Assembly: GCA_003150515.1 (NCBI GenBank) | Contig: QALW01000021.1 | Location: 247,151-280,337 of the forward strand | Direction: 5' to 3' | Source: Selenomonadales bacterium | Lineage (GTDB): Bacteria > Bacillota > Clostridia > Christensenellales > QALW01 | Length of the DNA: 33,187 nt | Part shown: in pieces, positions 16,372 to 24,286 of the stretch | How positions within the stretch are numbered: the stretch's first letter is position 1 | How the letters are laid out: each line of letters starts with the position of its first letter | Program-made: the position numbers and the translations under genes | Notes under the pieces: generated by a model | The model's input: the letters and a program-made list of their open reading frames with translations, nothing else | Database searches by the model: none | What the model was told of the DNA's origin: nothing

Positions 16372-16400
16372 TGGCCAAAACGTCTGAAACATACTATAAT
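16372..16400 (+). promoter_or_regulatory. Promoter of fba
   Basis: TGGCCA (16372-16377), 17-base spacer, TATAAT (16395-16400), 33 bases before the start codon. Confidence 0.55.
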
Positions 16401-16432
16401 ATTAAAAAAATAATAGCAAGGAGTTGACTCTC

Positions 16433-17362
16433 ATGCCCTTAGTTACCACAAAGGAAATGTTTAAAAAGGCTTACGAAGGAGGCTACGCCATAGGCGCCTT
16501 CAACGTAAACAACATGGAGACCGTTCAGGGAATAGTCGAAGCCGCCAAGGAGACCAACGCTCCCCTTATTCTCCAGGTAAGCTCGGGCGCCCGCAAATAT
16601 GCCAAGCATACATATCTTGTGCATCTCGTGCAGGCCGCCATCGAAGATTCGGGCCTGCCCATAGCGCTTCACCTTGACCACGGCGACAGCTTTGAGCTTT
16701 GCAAAAGCTGCATAGACGGCGGCTTTACCTCCGTCATGATAGACGCTTCTCATCACAGCTTTGAGGATAATATCGCTCTTACCCGCAAGGTAGTGGAATA
16801 CGCCCACGATCACGGCGTAAGCGTAGAAGCTGAATTGGGCCGTCTTGCCGGAATAGAAGACGACGTAAATGTTTCGGACGCCGATTCCAGCTATACCCGT
16901 CCTGAAGAAGTGGAAGAATTTGTATCCAAAACGGGCGTTGATTCCCTGGCAATAGCCATAGGCACCAGCCACGGCGCTTATAAATTCAAAGGAGAGCCCA
17001 AGCTCCGCTTTGACATTCTGGAAGAAGTCAGCCGCCGTTTGCCCGGCTTCCCCATTGTGCTGCACGGCGCTTCCAGCGTTATGCCCGAATATGTTAAAAT
17101 AATCGAGCAGTTCGGCGGAGAAATGCCCGGTGCGCAGGGCGTGCCCGAAGAGCTGCTGCGCAAAGCCGCTTCCATGGCCGTCTGCAAAATCAATATAGAT
17201 TCAGACCTGCGCCTGGCCGTTACTGCGGCTATCCGCAAGCATCTGGCCGAAAACCCCACCCATTTCGACCCCCGTCAGTATCTCAAGCCCGCCAGAGACG
17301 CCGTTACCGAGGTTGTAAAGCATAAGATTATTAACGTCCTGGGCTGCAACGATAAAATTTAA
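16433..17362 (+). CDS. fba: Class II fructose-bisphosphate aldolase
   Basis: The zinc-dependent aldolase splits fructose 1,6-bisphosphate into glyceraldehyde 3-phosphate and DHAP in glycolysis. In 309 residues: HLDHGDS (80-86; Asp82 catalytic, His83 zinc), EAELG (132-136), GTSHGAYK (177-184; His180 zinc), LHGASSV (210-216; His211 zinc) and the phosphate region KINIDSDLR. The frame is open to a TTG at 16424, but ATG 16433 has AAGGAG nine bases upstream and is the likely start. Related tagatose or other ketose-bisphosphate aldolases share these motifs. Single gene between its promoter and a strong terminator. Confidence 0.94.
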   Translation: MPLVTTKEMFKKAYEGGYAIGAFNVNNMETVQGIVEAAKETNAPLILQVSSGARKYAKHTYLVHLVQAAIEDSGLPIALHLDHGDSFELCKSCIDGGFTSVMIDASHHSFEDNIALTRKVVEYAHDHGVSVEAELGRLAGIEDDVNVSDADSSYTRPEEVEEFVSKTGVDSLAIAIGTSHGAYKFKGEPKLRFDILEEVSRRLPGFPIVLHGASSVMPEYVKIIEQFGGEMPGAQGVPEELLRKAASMAVCKINIDSDLRLAVTAAIRKHLAENPTHFDPRQYLKPARDAVTEVVKHKIINVLGCNDKI

Positions 17363-17406
17363 GCTTTCATAGCTCTAAAAAGCTCTTGAATTAAACTTCA
17401 TGGCTT

Positions 17407-17449
17407 AAAAAGCATAAAGCCCGGCCTTTTGCCGGGCTTTATGCTTTTT
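17407..17449. terminator. Bidirectional terminator after fba
   Basis: A perfect 19-bp stem (17407-17425 with 17431-17449, loop CTTTT) carries A and T tracts on its two outer ends. It can also stop transcription from the cyclophilin gene on the other strand. Confidence 0.9.
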
Positions 17450-17539
17450 ATTCTTTATTTCTATTTAAGAGCGTACGGCGCTTAAAGCATAACTGCCGCT
17501 TATTCTAATGATATTCAGCGCGCTCTCGTTGCTCTCCAG

Positions 17540-17615
17540 AACGGCAAAACACCAAAACGGGAAATCTCCCATTATGCGCCGCATTGTTTTTTTGATCTTA
17601 TCGTCTGATATAAAA
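17540..17615 (+). repeat. Dispersed intergenic repeat, copy D
   Basis: ACGGCAAAACACCAAAACGG, GAAATCTCCC, TGCGCCGCATTG and GATCTTATCGTCTGATATAAA match the other copies in order. It lies in the gap between convergent fba and the cyclophilin gene. Confidence 0.6.
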
Positions 17616-17620
17616 GCAAT

Positions 17621-18382
17621 TTATTTCGCGCTCTCCGGACGAGGATAATCCACTCCTCTGGTATCCACCCGTATGCTCTTTATAACCTGAGGCTCCTTGG
17701 GCTTATCCAGCATCCCGGTAGCAACTCCGCTTATTTCATAAACCGCTTCCATTCCCTCTGTTACCATGCCGAAAGCGGCATACTGGCCGTTTAAATGAGA
17801 GCATTCGCCCACGCATATAAAAAACTGCGAGCCGGCGCTGTCGTAAGGAAAGGATAACCGCGCCATGGACAGCACTCCCGGAACGTGCGCAATATTATTC
17901 TGCGTAAAACCGTTGGCGGCAAATTCGCCTTTGATGGTGTAACCGGGCCCGCCTTTGCCCGTGCCTTCAGGGCAGCCTCCCTGAATCATAAAATTGCTGA
18001 TCACTCTGTGAAAAATAAGACCGTCATAAAATTTTCTCTGGTTGGCCAGATATATGAAATTATTGACTGTCTCAGGCGCTTTTTCGGGATAAAGCTCCGC
18101 TTTGATTACCGCTCCTGATTCCATTGTTATAAACGCGACAGGATGCTGCATATTATCTACCTCCTCATATTCCCCGTCAAAATTTGCAATAGCATTGTTG
18201 GTATAATCCGGCCCTACCGAGGGAAAAGCCGCGCTCCCGCTCTTTTGTCCGCCCTCGGAAGAAACCCAGTTATAAGAATCCGAGCCGGCCGTGGGCGCCG
18301 AGCCCTCCTCGGCCTTTTCCCCGCACGCAGAAAAAAACGGAACGATAAAAACAACAGTTAAAATTACAGCCAACCTCTTCAT
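17621..18382 (-). CDS. Lipoprotein cyclophilin-type peptidyl-prolyl isomerase
   Basis: 253 residues: lipoprotein signal with lipobox FSAC (Cys20), a Ser/Gly-rich linker, then a cyclophilin domain (about 80-245) with GLIFHRVISNFMIQGGCPEGTG, SMARLSF and SQFFICVGEC. It assists folding of exported proteins at the outer face of the membrane. The bacterial form replaces the usual MAN.G with SMARL. Weak ribosome-binding site (GGCGGTG). Monocistronic. Confidence 0.93.
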   Translation of the reverse strand: MKRLAVILTVVFIVPFFSACGEKAEEGSAPTAGSDSYNWVSSEGGQKSGSAAFPSVGPDYTNNAIANFDGEYEEVDNMQHPVAFITMESGAVIKAELYPEKAPETVNNFIYLANQRKFYDGLIFHRVISNFMIQGGCPEGTGKGGPGYTIKGEFAANGFTQNNIAHVPGVLSMARLSFPYDSAGSQFFICVGECSHLNGQYAAFGMVTEGMEAVYEISGVATGMLDKPKEPQVIKSIRVDTRGVDYPRPESAK

Positions 18383-18423
18383 TGCGTCAACACCGCCGTA
18401 ACAGTTATATTATACATTTAAAA

Positions 18424-18452
18424 ATTTTATAATATAACCCCGCCTCCGTCAA
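18424..18452 (-). promoter_or_regulatory. Promoter of the cyclophilin gene
   Basis: Minus strand TTGACG (18447-18452), 17-base spacer, TAAAAT (18424-18429). A second TATAAT-like box lies nearer the gene. Confidence 0.55.
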
Positions 18453-18454
18453 TT

Positions 18455-18474
18455 CATAAAGATTAAACTTTATG
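18455..18474 (-). terminator. Weak hairpin after the ABC operon
   Basis: CATAAAG pairs with CTTTATG around a 6-base loop, just after the last ABC gene. There is no T tract, so read-through into the cyclophilin gene is possible. Confidence 0.3.
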
Positions 18475-18482
18475 TAAACATT

Positions 18483-20666
18483 TTAAGCGCCGTCCAGCCT
18501 GCCCATCTGAAGCTGCGCCATAACCAGGCCGTAATATATGCCCTTTTGCTTTAAAAGCTCGTCATGAGTGCCCAGTTCGGCGCGTTTTTTCTTATCTATA
18601 ACCATTATTCTATCCGCGCCGCGGAGAGTAGAAAGCCTATGGGCTATGGCTATGGTAGTGCGCCCCTTAATCAGCCTGGCAAGCGCCTCCTGTATCTGAT
18701 ATTCAGTCTCAGTATCCAGGCTGCTTGTCGCTTCGTCCAGAATAAGAATTTTCGGCTCGCACAGAATAGCGCGCGCTATAGCTATTCTCTGCCTTTCTCC
18801 GCCCGAAAGATTATGACCGTTCTCCCCTACTTTCGTATTATATCCATCAGGAAATTTAATTATAAAATCATGAGCGTTGGCCAGCTTGGCCGCCTTAATC
18901 ACTTCCTCATAGGACGCTTCGGGCTTGGAATATCTTATATTATCCAGCACGCTGCCTGAAAACAGAAACGGTTCCTGGAGCACCACTCCTATCTGGCGGT
19001 GCAGGCATTCCTTATCGTAATTTCTTATATCTATGCCGTCTATATCAATTTCTCCCGAGTCCACGTCATACATGCGCATTACCAGATTGATAAGCGTTGA
19101 TTTGCCCGTGCCCGAAGCGCCCACCAGCCCTATCATCTCGCCCGGCTCAATTTCCAGATTTATGCCTTCCAGCACGGTTTCATAAGCGTTATATCCGAAA
19201 TAAACGTCCTTTATGCTTATTCTGCCTTCTATTGCGCGGTTTACGGCGTTATCGCTGTTTTTTACGCTTTCTTCCTCGTCCAGCACGCTGTAAATGCGGT
19301 CTATGGAGATTAATGTGCTTATAACCATCCTGGGCATATTGCCCAGCCATCTCATGCAGCCGTAAAGCGCCGTGCTGTAAAAGGTGAACATGGTTATTTC
19401 CCCCATTGTAAAGCTGCCGTTAAGCACGTTCACTCCTCCATAGAGAATAACCAGGACGGTGGATACGCTAAAAATCAGCTCAAATACAGGGTTGAGCGTG
19501 GCCCAAATCTTTTCTCCGCGCTGAGTAATACGAGCAACTTTAGCGTTGCCGGCCGAAAATTTCCTGCTTTCCCTCTCCTCAGTGCCGAAAGCCTTAACTA
19601 CCCGTATGCCCGAAAGCACATCCTGAAGCTGGCTGTTCACTTCGTCGCTGGCAATCCACTGCTTATGAAAAATCCTGAATATACGCCTGAAATACGCCGT
19701 AAAAAGCACTATGCCCGGCATAAGCGCCAAAATCATAAGAGTAAGGTGCCAATCCAGAATAAACATAACTATTATGCTGCCCAGCATAGTCAGCACCTGA
19801 TTGAACATCATGGCGAAGGTGTTTTCCATAAAACGCCTGAGCTGCTGAGTATCCTGAGTCATTCTGTTCATAAGTGCGCCCGGCTGCTTCTGAGAAATAT
19901 ATCCTATGGAAAGAGCCTGAATTTTTTCATACATCCTGGCTCTCATATCCATGCTTATACTGGAGCCCAAACGCGCGCTTAGATAATTGCGCAGGACATA
20001 ACATATTATTACCGCCGCAGTGAAGGCCAGCATAATAAAGATATATTTATAAGCCTCGGATAACGGGCCTCCCGCCATAATAACGTCGTCCACAAGCGCC
20101 TTTTCCACAAAGCGGGCGCCCACGTTTATGCCGGTTATAACCAGCATAACCAGGGAAACCAGCATAAAGCCCGCCCAATGAGGACGCGCCATCGCCCGGA
20201 TGCGCTTGAATGTCCGCCCCCGCCCTTCGCAGTGCGGGCAGTAATCCGCGCCGTGCAGCCCCCGTCCGCATTTGGGGCAAACGTCCTCCTTTTCCATGCT
20301 TTCAAGCACCCGCTCTCCGCCGCGGATAAAAATGCACGCTCCCCGGGCAATATATGAAAATCTCAGCGCGCAGCGCGCTCTGAAACGGACGAGCAGCTCT
20401 TCCTTATTCTCTCTGACGCCCACAAGCACGGCGTTATTTATCAGCATCTGGCATTCAATGCGTTCAAAATCCCCGAGCAAATAAACCTTTTCCATTCCCG
20501 GCCCCGTTATGGCAATCCGGTTTCTGCTTACGCTTACATATGCGTCTTTTATGATTTCGCCCTCGGGCGTCAAATCAAACGGAGCGCAATAGCAAATTTC
20601 TTCCCCCTCAAGCAGCCTGTCTATAACCGCGCGCTGCTCTTTGGGCGGCCGAACACATAAATTCAT
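18483..20666 (-). CDS. ABC exporter half-transporter with N-terminal zinc ribbon
   Basis: 727 residues. An N-terminal soluble domain (1-125) leads to a zinc ribbon (Cys130, Cys133, Cys143, Cys146), then a six-helix exporter domain (about 163-450) and an ATPase: Walker A GASGTGKS (516-523), Q-loop VLQEPF, LSGGERQ (620-626), Walker B LILDEA (641-646) and His676. All catalytic residues are intact. With the similar 21227 protein it likely forms a heterodimer with two working ATP sites. It starts nine bases after the DUF1854 stop. The substrate is unknown; related ABC/DUF1854 sets occur near cyanophycin genes in other bacteria, none of which is present here. Confidence 0.9.
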   Translation of the reverse strand: MNLCVRPPKEQRAVIDRLLEGEEICYCAPFDLTPEGEIIKDAYVSVSRNRIAITGPGMEKVYLLGDFERIECQMLINNAVLVGVRENKEELLVRFRARCALRFSYIARGACIFIRGGERVLESMEKEDVCPKCGRGLHGADYCPHCEGRGRTFKRIRAMARPHWAGFMLVSLVMLVITGINVGARFVEKALVDDVIMAGGPLSEAYKYIFIMLAFTAAVIICYVLRNYLSARLGSSISMDMRARMYEKIQALSIGYISQKQPGALMNRMTQDTQQLRRFMENTFAMMFNQVLTMLGSIIVMFILDWHLTLMILALMPGIVLFTAYFRRIFRIFHKQWIASDEVNSQLQDVLSGIRVVKAFGTEERESRKFSAGNAKVARITQRGEKIWATLNPVFELIFSVSTVLVILYGGVNVLNGSFTMGEITMFTFYSTALYGCMRWLGNMPRMVISTLISIDRIYSVLDEEESVKNSDNAVNRAIEGRISIKDVYFGYNAYETVLEGINLEIEPGEMIGLVGASGTGKSTLINLVMRMYDVDSGEIDIDGIDIRNYDKECLHRQIGVVLQEPFLFSGSVLDNIRYSKPEASYEEVIKAAKLANAHDFIIKFPDGYNTKVGENGHNLSGGERQRIAIARAILCEPKILILDEATSSLDTETEYQIQEALARLIKGRTTIAIAHRLSTLRGADRIMVIDKKKRAELGTHDELLKQKGIYYGLVMAQLQMGRLDGA

Positions 20667-20675
20667 ATATTTCTC

Positions 20676-21224
20676 CTATAAATAAATATCCAGCATTTTT
20701 AATTCGGACGCGGTTAATTTGCCGAGATCCCTTATTTCAAAGCGGTTATCGTCCACGTCCTTGATAATCATCCTTACGTCCGAAAGGGATACCGCCGTCC
20801 CCTGGCTCATATTGGTAGTAAAACGGCATTCCCCCCGATCTGTCGAAACATCCCAGTAGGAATAGCCGTATTCCTCCCGTATGCTGTGTATCCGAATAAT
20901 TTCAGGCATAAAATATCTTAATTCAAGCTGCTCCTCAATTATTTTTTTATAATGCTCCGGCATTTCAAGCAAATTTTCTATTAAGCCTATTTCCCTGCTT
21001 TCGTTTCCGCTTCCCGTCCTTATTGAAATATATTGTTCGGGCTGGGTAAAGGGAAACGCGCGGTAGGGCTGAACCCTCGGATAAAATTCACCGTTAAAGC
21101 TCATGGATAAAAAGCCGCCTTCGGTTTTTTCAAATACTGCGTTGTCCCCTGTAATATAATTGATAACGAACATTTCATCCACAGCCTTAAGCTGGCTCTG
21201 TATTATATCGTTTTTTTCTTCCAT
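20676..21224 (-). CDS. DUF1854 family protein
   Basis: 182 residues, soluble, acidic. Patterns typical of DUF1854: VQPYRAFPFTQPEQYISIR, EIGLIENL, a middle segment ending RYFMPEIIRI and WDVSTDRGECRF near the end. The gene sits between two ABC half-transporters and is presumably their accessory subunit. Two ATG codons are close: one at 21230 overlapping the upstream stop, one at 21224 with AGGAG seven bases before it, which is preferred. Role unknown. Confidence 0.85.
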   Translation of the reverse strand: MEEKNDIIQSQLKAVDEMFVINYITGDNAVFEKTEGGFLSMSFNGEFYPRVQPYRAFPFTQPEQYISIRTGSGNESREIGLIENLLEMPEHYKKIIEEQLELRYFMPEIIRIHSIREEYGYSYWDVSTDRGECRFTTNMSQGTAVSLSDVRMIIKDVDDNRFEIRDLGKLTASELKMLDIYL

Positions 21225-21226
21225 AA

Positions 21227-23581
21227 TCATTCTCCTATTCCTCTAAGGGCGAGCGCCTTACTCTGAAGCTGCAAGAGCTTGTAATATGTGCCCTTTCGCC
21301 TGGCAAGCTCCATATGAGTGCCCTGCTCGGTCACCCGCCCGTTCTCTATAACTATTAAATTATCAGCGCTGCGCAGAGTGGAAAGGCGATGCGCTATGGA
21401 TATGGTTGTCCGCCCCTTAATCAGCGCGTCTATAGCTGCCTGGATTCTGCGCTCGGTCTGCGTATCCAAACTGGCCGTCGCTTCGTCCAGTATAAGCACT
21501 TTAGGATCGGCCAGAATGGCCCTGGCAATGGATATGCGCTGCCTTTCTCCGCCCGAAAGGCTGCGGCCGCCCCCGCCTATAACCGTATTATAGCCGTCGG
21601 GCAGCTTCATGATAAAATCATGCGCGCTGCCTGCCACCGCCGCCTCTATTATCTGCTTTAAATCGGCCTCCGGCCGCGCGTAAGCTATATTTTCAGCTAC
21701 CGTCCCCCTGAAGATATACGTCTCCTGAGAAACCAAAGCTATTGAACGGCGCAGTTCCTGGAAGGAAAGATTTTTCACGTTTACTCCGTCTAAAAGCACC
21801 TCTCCCTCCTGGGCGTCATAAAGGCGGGAAATCAGATTGACTATAGTGCTCTTGCCCGCGCCCGAATGCCCCACAATGCCCAGCATGCAGCCCGGCTTTG
21901 CCTTAAATGTGACATGGCTGAGCACCGGCTTATTGGGCTCGTAGCTGAAGCTTACATCCCTCATTTCGATTTCTCCCCTGACTTCGGATAATTTAACAGG
22001 ATGGGCGATTTCAACCACGTCGGCCGAAGCGTCCAGTATTTCAAAAATACGCTGCGCGCTGTTCATGCTTGCAGCCCACCAGCGGAAAATATACGAAAAG
22101 AAATCAAGCCGTTCTGCCAGAGAAGTAATATAGCTTATAAAAGTTACTAATATGCCGTAATCAATCAGGGGCTCATTCCCCAGCACCATGCCCGCGCCGA
22201 AAAGCCATACCGAAACTATAGCGAATTGTTCTACTCCGGCATAAACCATATAAAAAAGATTATCATAATTCACCAAATCCATCTCGGCGCGCCGCACCTT
22301 TTTGCTGACTTTATAAAAACGCTCGTTTTCCGCCTGCTCCCGTCCAAAAGCCTTAACCACCCTCGCGCCCGTAAGATTGTCGTTCATAATGGAATAAAGC
22401 GCGCGCCTGCTTCTATGCCGCCTGCCGTTATACCGCCATAATACAGGCTGCATTTTAAAGCTGACTAAAAAGAGTATGGGCAGAGTCATGATTGTTAGCA
22501 GAGTCAGACGCACGCTCATGGAAAGCATTATAAATATGCTGGCAATCATGAAGAGAATATTGGTAAACATATAAGGCAGCCCGTCTATAAAAAAGCCCAT
22601 AACCTCGTTGGCGTCCTCGCTGATTCTGGTCATCAGCGCGCCCGTCTGCCTTTTGGCAAAAAAGCCTACCGAGAGGCGCTGCACAGAATTATACAGTCCG
22701 GTTTTGATGTCATATACGGCCAGAGGTACAATATGCCCCACAATTCTGCCTTTTATTATAGTAAAGCCGGCCTGAAGCAGCCGGGAGGCCAATATGGCAA
22801 GAGCAATCAGCACCACGGCCAGCACAAATTCCCCGCCGGGCAGCCCCAGGGAGGATAAGGCCTCCTCCTTTTTGCTGACTATATCGTAAAAGAGCGTGCC
22901 GCTTAAAAGAGGTACGAACAAATTCATAACCGTTTCCAGAATAACACAGACAAAAAACAGCCCTATTCGCAGCTTATAAGGTTTAAAATAGCCCAGCATG
23001 CGCATAAATATAGATTTTTTATCCATGCATCTGGGACATACTGCGCGCTCCGCCTCCGGATAAAGCATGCCGCATTTAGGACAGCATCTTTCCCGTTCCG
23101 CCTCCGTCAAATCTTCAGGCTTGAGCTCCTCTTTTTTTATAAGCTTGTTAACTATCTGCGCAAAGCGCATATTTTCCCTCATAAAGCCGCCCGAAAAAGC
23201 GCATATAAAGCTTTGCAGGCCGCCTGAACATAATATGATCTCCCCTCCTGAAATTCTGTTCTCCGTTTTCAGCTCCTCAATATTTTCATAAGGGAATTTC
23301 ATATATTTTTCCAGACTTCGCCCGGCCTCTTTAGCCGCCGCAAAACGCTCCCTGCGCTTTCTGCGCTCAAAATAGCCGCCGAAAACGCGCGGCTCAGGAG
23401 CGTCCTGCATATAAAAAATATGCAGAGCGCTTTTATCCGCCAGCAGATACGCGTCCTTATAGCCGCACTGCGCGTTAAGGTCTCCGCGCCCTAAGGCTAT
23501 AAGCTCTTTTATATCTATGCCCTGCTCCCGGGCGAGCCGCTCAATAAATCCCGGCAGCGGGCGTCCATGAATCTCATTCAT
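21227..23581 (-). CDS. ABC exporter half-transporter, first gene of the operon
   Basis: 784 residues. N-terminal soluble domain (1-160), zinc ribbon CPKC/CPRC (about 167-185), exporter membrane domain (about 200-510) and ATPase: Walker A GHSGAGKS (571-578), Q-loop LVSQET, LSGGERQ (675-681), Walker B LILDEA (about 696-701), His731. The same build as the 18483 protein suggests duplication and a heterodimer. The frame extends to TTG 23608, but the ATG at 23581 has AAGGAG upstream (13 bases) and begins at the plausible N terminus MNEIHGRPLPGF. A long leader (about 210 bases) separates it from its promoter. Confidence 0.9.
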   Translation of the reverse strand: MNEIHGRPLPGFIERLAREQGIDIKELIALGRGDLNAQCGYKDAYLLADKSALHIFYMQDAPEPRVFGGYFERRKRRERFAAAKEAGRSLEKYMKFPYENIEELKTENRISGGEIILCSGGLQSFICAFSGGFMRENMRFAQIVNKLIKKEELKPEDLTEAERERCCPKCGMLYPEAERAVCPRCMDKKSIFMRMLGYFKPYKLRIGLFFVCVILETVMNLFVPLLSGTLFYDIVSKKEEALSSLGLPGGEFVLAVVLIALAILASRLLQAGFTIIKGRIVGHIVPLAVYDIKTGLYNSVQRLSVGFFAKRQTGALMTRISEDANEVMGFFIDGLPYMFTNILFMIASIFIMLSMSVRLTLLTIMTLPILFLVSFKMQPVLWRYNGRRHRSRRALYSIMNDNLTGARVVKAFGREQAENERFYKVSKKVRRAEMDLVNYDNLFYMVYAGVEQFAIVSVWLFGAGMVLGNEPLIDYGILVTFISYITSLAERLDFFSYIFRWWAASMNSAQRIFEILDASADVVEIAHPVKLSEVRGEIEMRDVSFSYEPNKPVLSHVTFKAKPGCMLGIVGHSGAGKSTIVNLISRLYDAQEGEVLLDGVNVKNLSFQELRRSIALVSQETYIFRGTVAENIAYARPEADLKQIIEAAVAGSAHDFIMKLPDGYNTVIGGGGRSLSGGERQRISIARAILADPKVLILDEATASLDTQTERRIQAAIDALIKGRTTISIAHRLSTLRSADNLIVIENGRVTEQGTHMELARRKGTYYKLLQLQSKALALRGIGE

Positions 23582-23676
23582 TATTAAAATTTTTCTCCTT
23601 AAAAGCAATAAAATATTAAAGGTTATAATGCCGCGCGCAAAACCTCCGTTAAAGCCTGATGTTTAATTGAAACGGC

Positions 23677-23731
23677 TTTTATAAGAGCTCAGTTAATACA
23701 ATCAGAGTAAAATGCGTTTTTGCGGGAATAA
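23677..23731 (-). repeat. Dispersed intergenic repeat, copy F (inverted)
   Basis: Read on the minus strand: CGCATTTTACTCTGATTGTATT followed by AACTGAGCTCTTATAAAA, which matches copy A almost base for base over its core. It lies inside the leader of the ABC operon and overlaps the end of the small open frame there. Confidence 0.6.
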
Positions 23732-23757
23732 ATTAAATATTCATAATAAACTGTCAT
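23689..23757 (-). CDS. Candidate 22-residue leader peptide of the ABC operon
   Basis: Downstream of the ABC promoter an ATG (23757) has GGGAGG ten bases upstream and opens a 22-codon frame beginning MTVYYEYLIYSRK and ending at TGA 23689. Five of 22 residues are Tyr. It ends about 107 bases before the first ABC gene. The strong ribosome-binding site about 20 bases from the expected transcript start supports translation; the 3' half lies in repeat copy F, so the frame may also be accidental. Confidence 0.35.
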   Translation of the reverse strand: MTVYYEYLIYSRKNAFYSDCIN

Positions 23758-23798
23758 AATACGCGCTCCTCCCGCGTCTGATTTGTTTTATGAAATTT

Positions 23799-23828
23799 AT
23801 TATACAATGCCGAAAATAAAAAAGTCAA
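23799..23828 (-). promoter_or_regulatory. Promoter of the ABC-DUF1854-ABC operon
   Basis: Minus strand TTGACT (23823-23828), 18-base spacer, TATAAT (23799-23804). No gene is seen in 23830-24007. Confidence 0.7.
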
Positions 23829-24017
23829 TACTCCAAATGATTTTAGATGACATTCAGAGGTAAATTATCTCATTTCAGCCCCGTTTTTTCGCAGCCTGAT
23901 TTTACAGCGGGCGGAATGTATAATAAAAATCTTTTTAAGCCCGATATGCGCCTAAACTCCTGCGGAAGCGCTTTTTTTCTTCCCCCGGGGGGCGGAACAG
24001 CGCCCGCATGAATATAA

Positions 24018-24048
24018 AAAGCGGGGCCGCCGCCGGCTCCCCCGCTTT
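24018..24048 (-). terminator. Hairpin with T tract on the minus strand
   Basis: AAAGCGGGG (24018-24026) pairs with CCCCGCTTT (24040-24048). On the minus strand the stem is followed by TTTTTATA. It could insulate the ABC operon from minus-strand transcripts or act weakly on the + strand. Confidence 0.5.
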
Positions 24049-24092
24049 ATGCCCTAACCCCCCTCAAAAAAAGCGTCAAAATTATATTTTGA

Positions 24093-24121
24093 TTGACAGA
24101 GGCGGCGCTTTAGAGTATTAT
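24093..24121 (+). promoter_or_regulatory. Promoter of the asnA-purA-purB-pyrG-guaA operon
   Basis: TTGACA (24093-24098), exactly 17 bases, TATTAT (24116-24121). The transcript would start near 24128 and have a leader of about 160 bases. Confidence 0.75.
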
Positions 24122-24207
24122 ATTAAAGTGTTTTTTACGGCGTGTTTCTGCATAAATAAATGCCGGCCGTTAATTATTGAAGCACAACCTATAACAAAAG
24201 CTCAGGG

Positions 24208-24251
24208 TGTTTCATATGCGGCTGCGCATATATGAAAATAACACTCTTTTT
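24208..24251 (+). terminator. Attenuator-like terminator in the asnA leader
   Basis: AGGGTGT..TTCATATGCG pairs with CGCATATATGAA..ACACTCT (a few bulges and one wobble pair) and is followed by TTTTTT at the end. It stands about 35 bases before the asnA start, between promoter and gene, where it would stop transcription unless opened. An upstream hairpin (ACGGC..GCAT / ATGC..GCCGT, about 24136-24178) is also possible. I see no T-box, purine or other known riboswitch consensus. Confidence 0.5.
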
Positions 24252-24286
24252 TAATGATTATATCAAATACAGGCGGCGGATATATA

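Noticed and set aside
16439..17065. 208-codon open frame antisense to fba
   Set aside because: It is the opposite-strand shadow of the aldolase gene, caused by codon bias.
24008..24235. 75-codon open frame upstream of asnA
   Set aside because: It begins before the operon promoter, crosses a hairpin and the attenuator region, and has no ribosome-binding site or family resemblance.
24128..24286. T-box or purine riboswitch before asnA
   Set aside because: No TGGNACC-type T-box sequence and no purine aptamer core could be found; only a terminator-like stem is supported.
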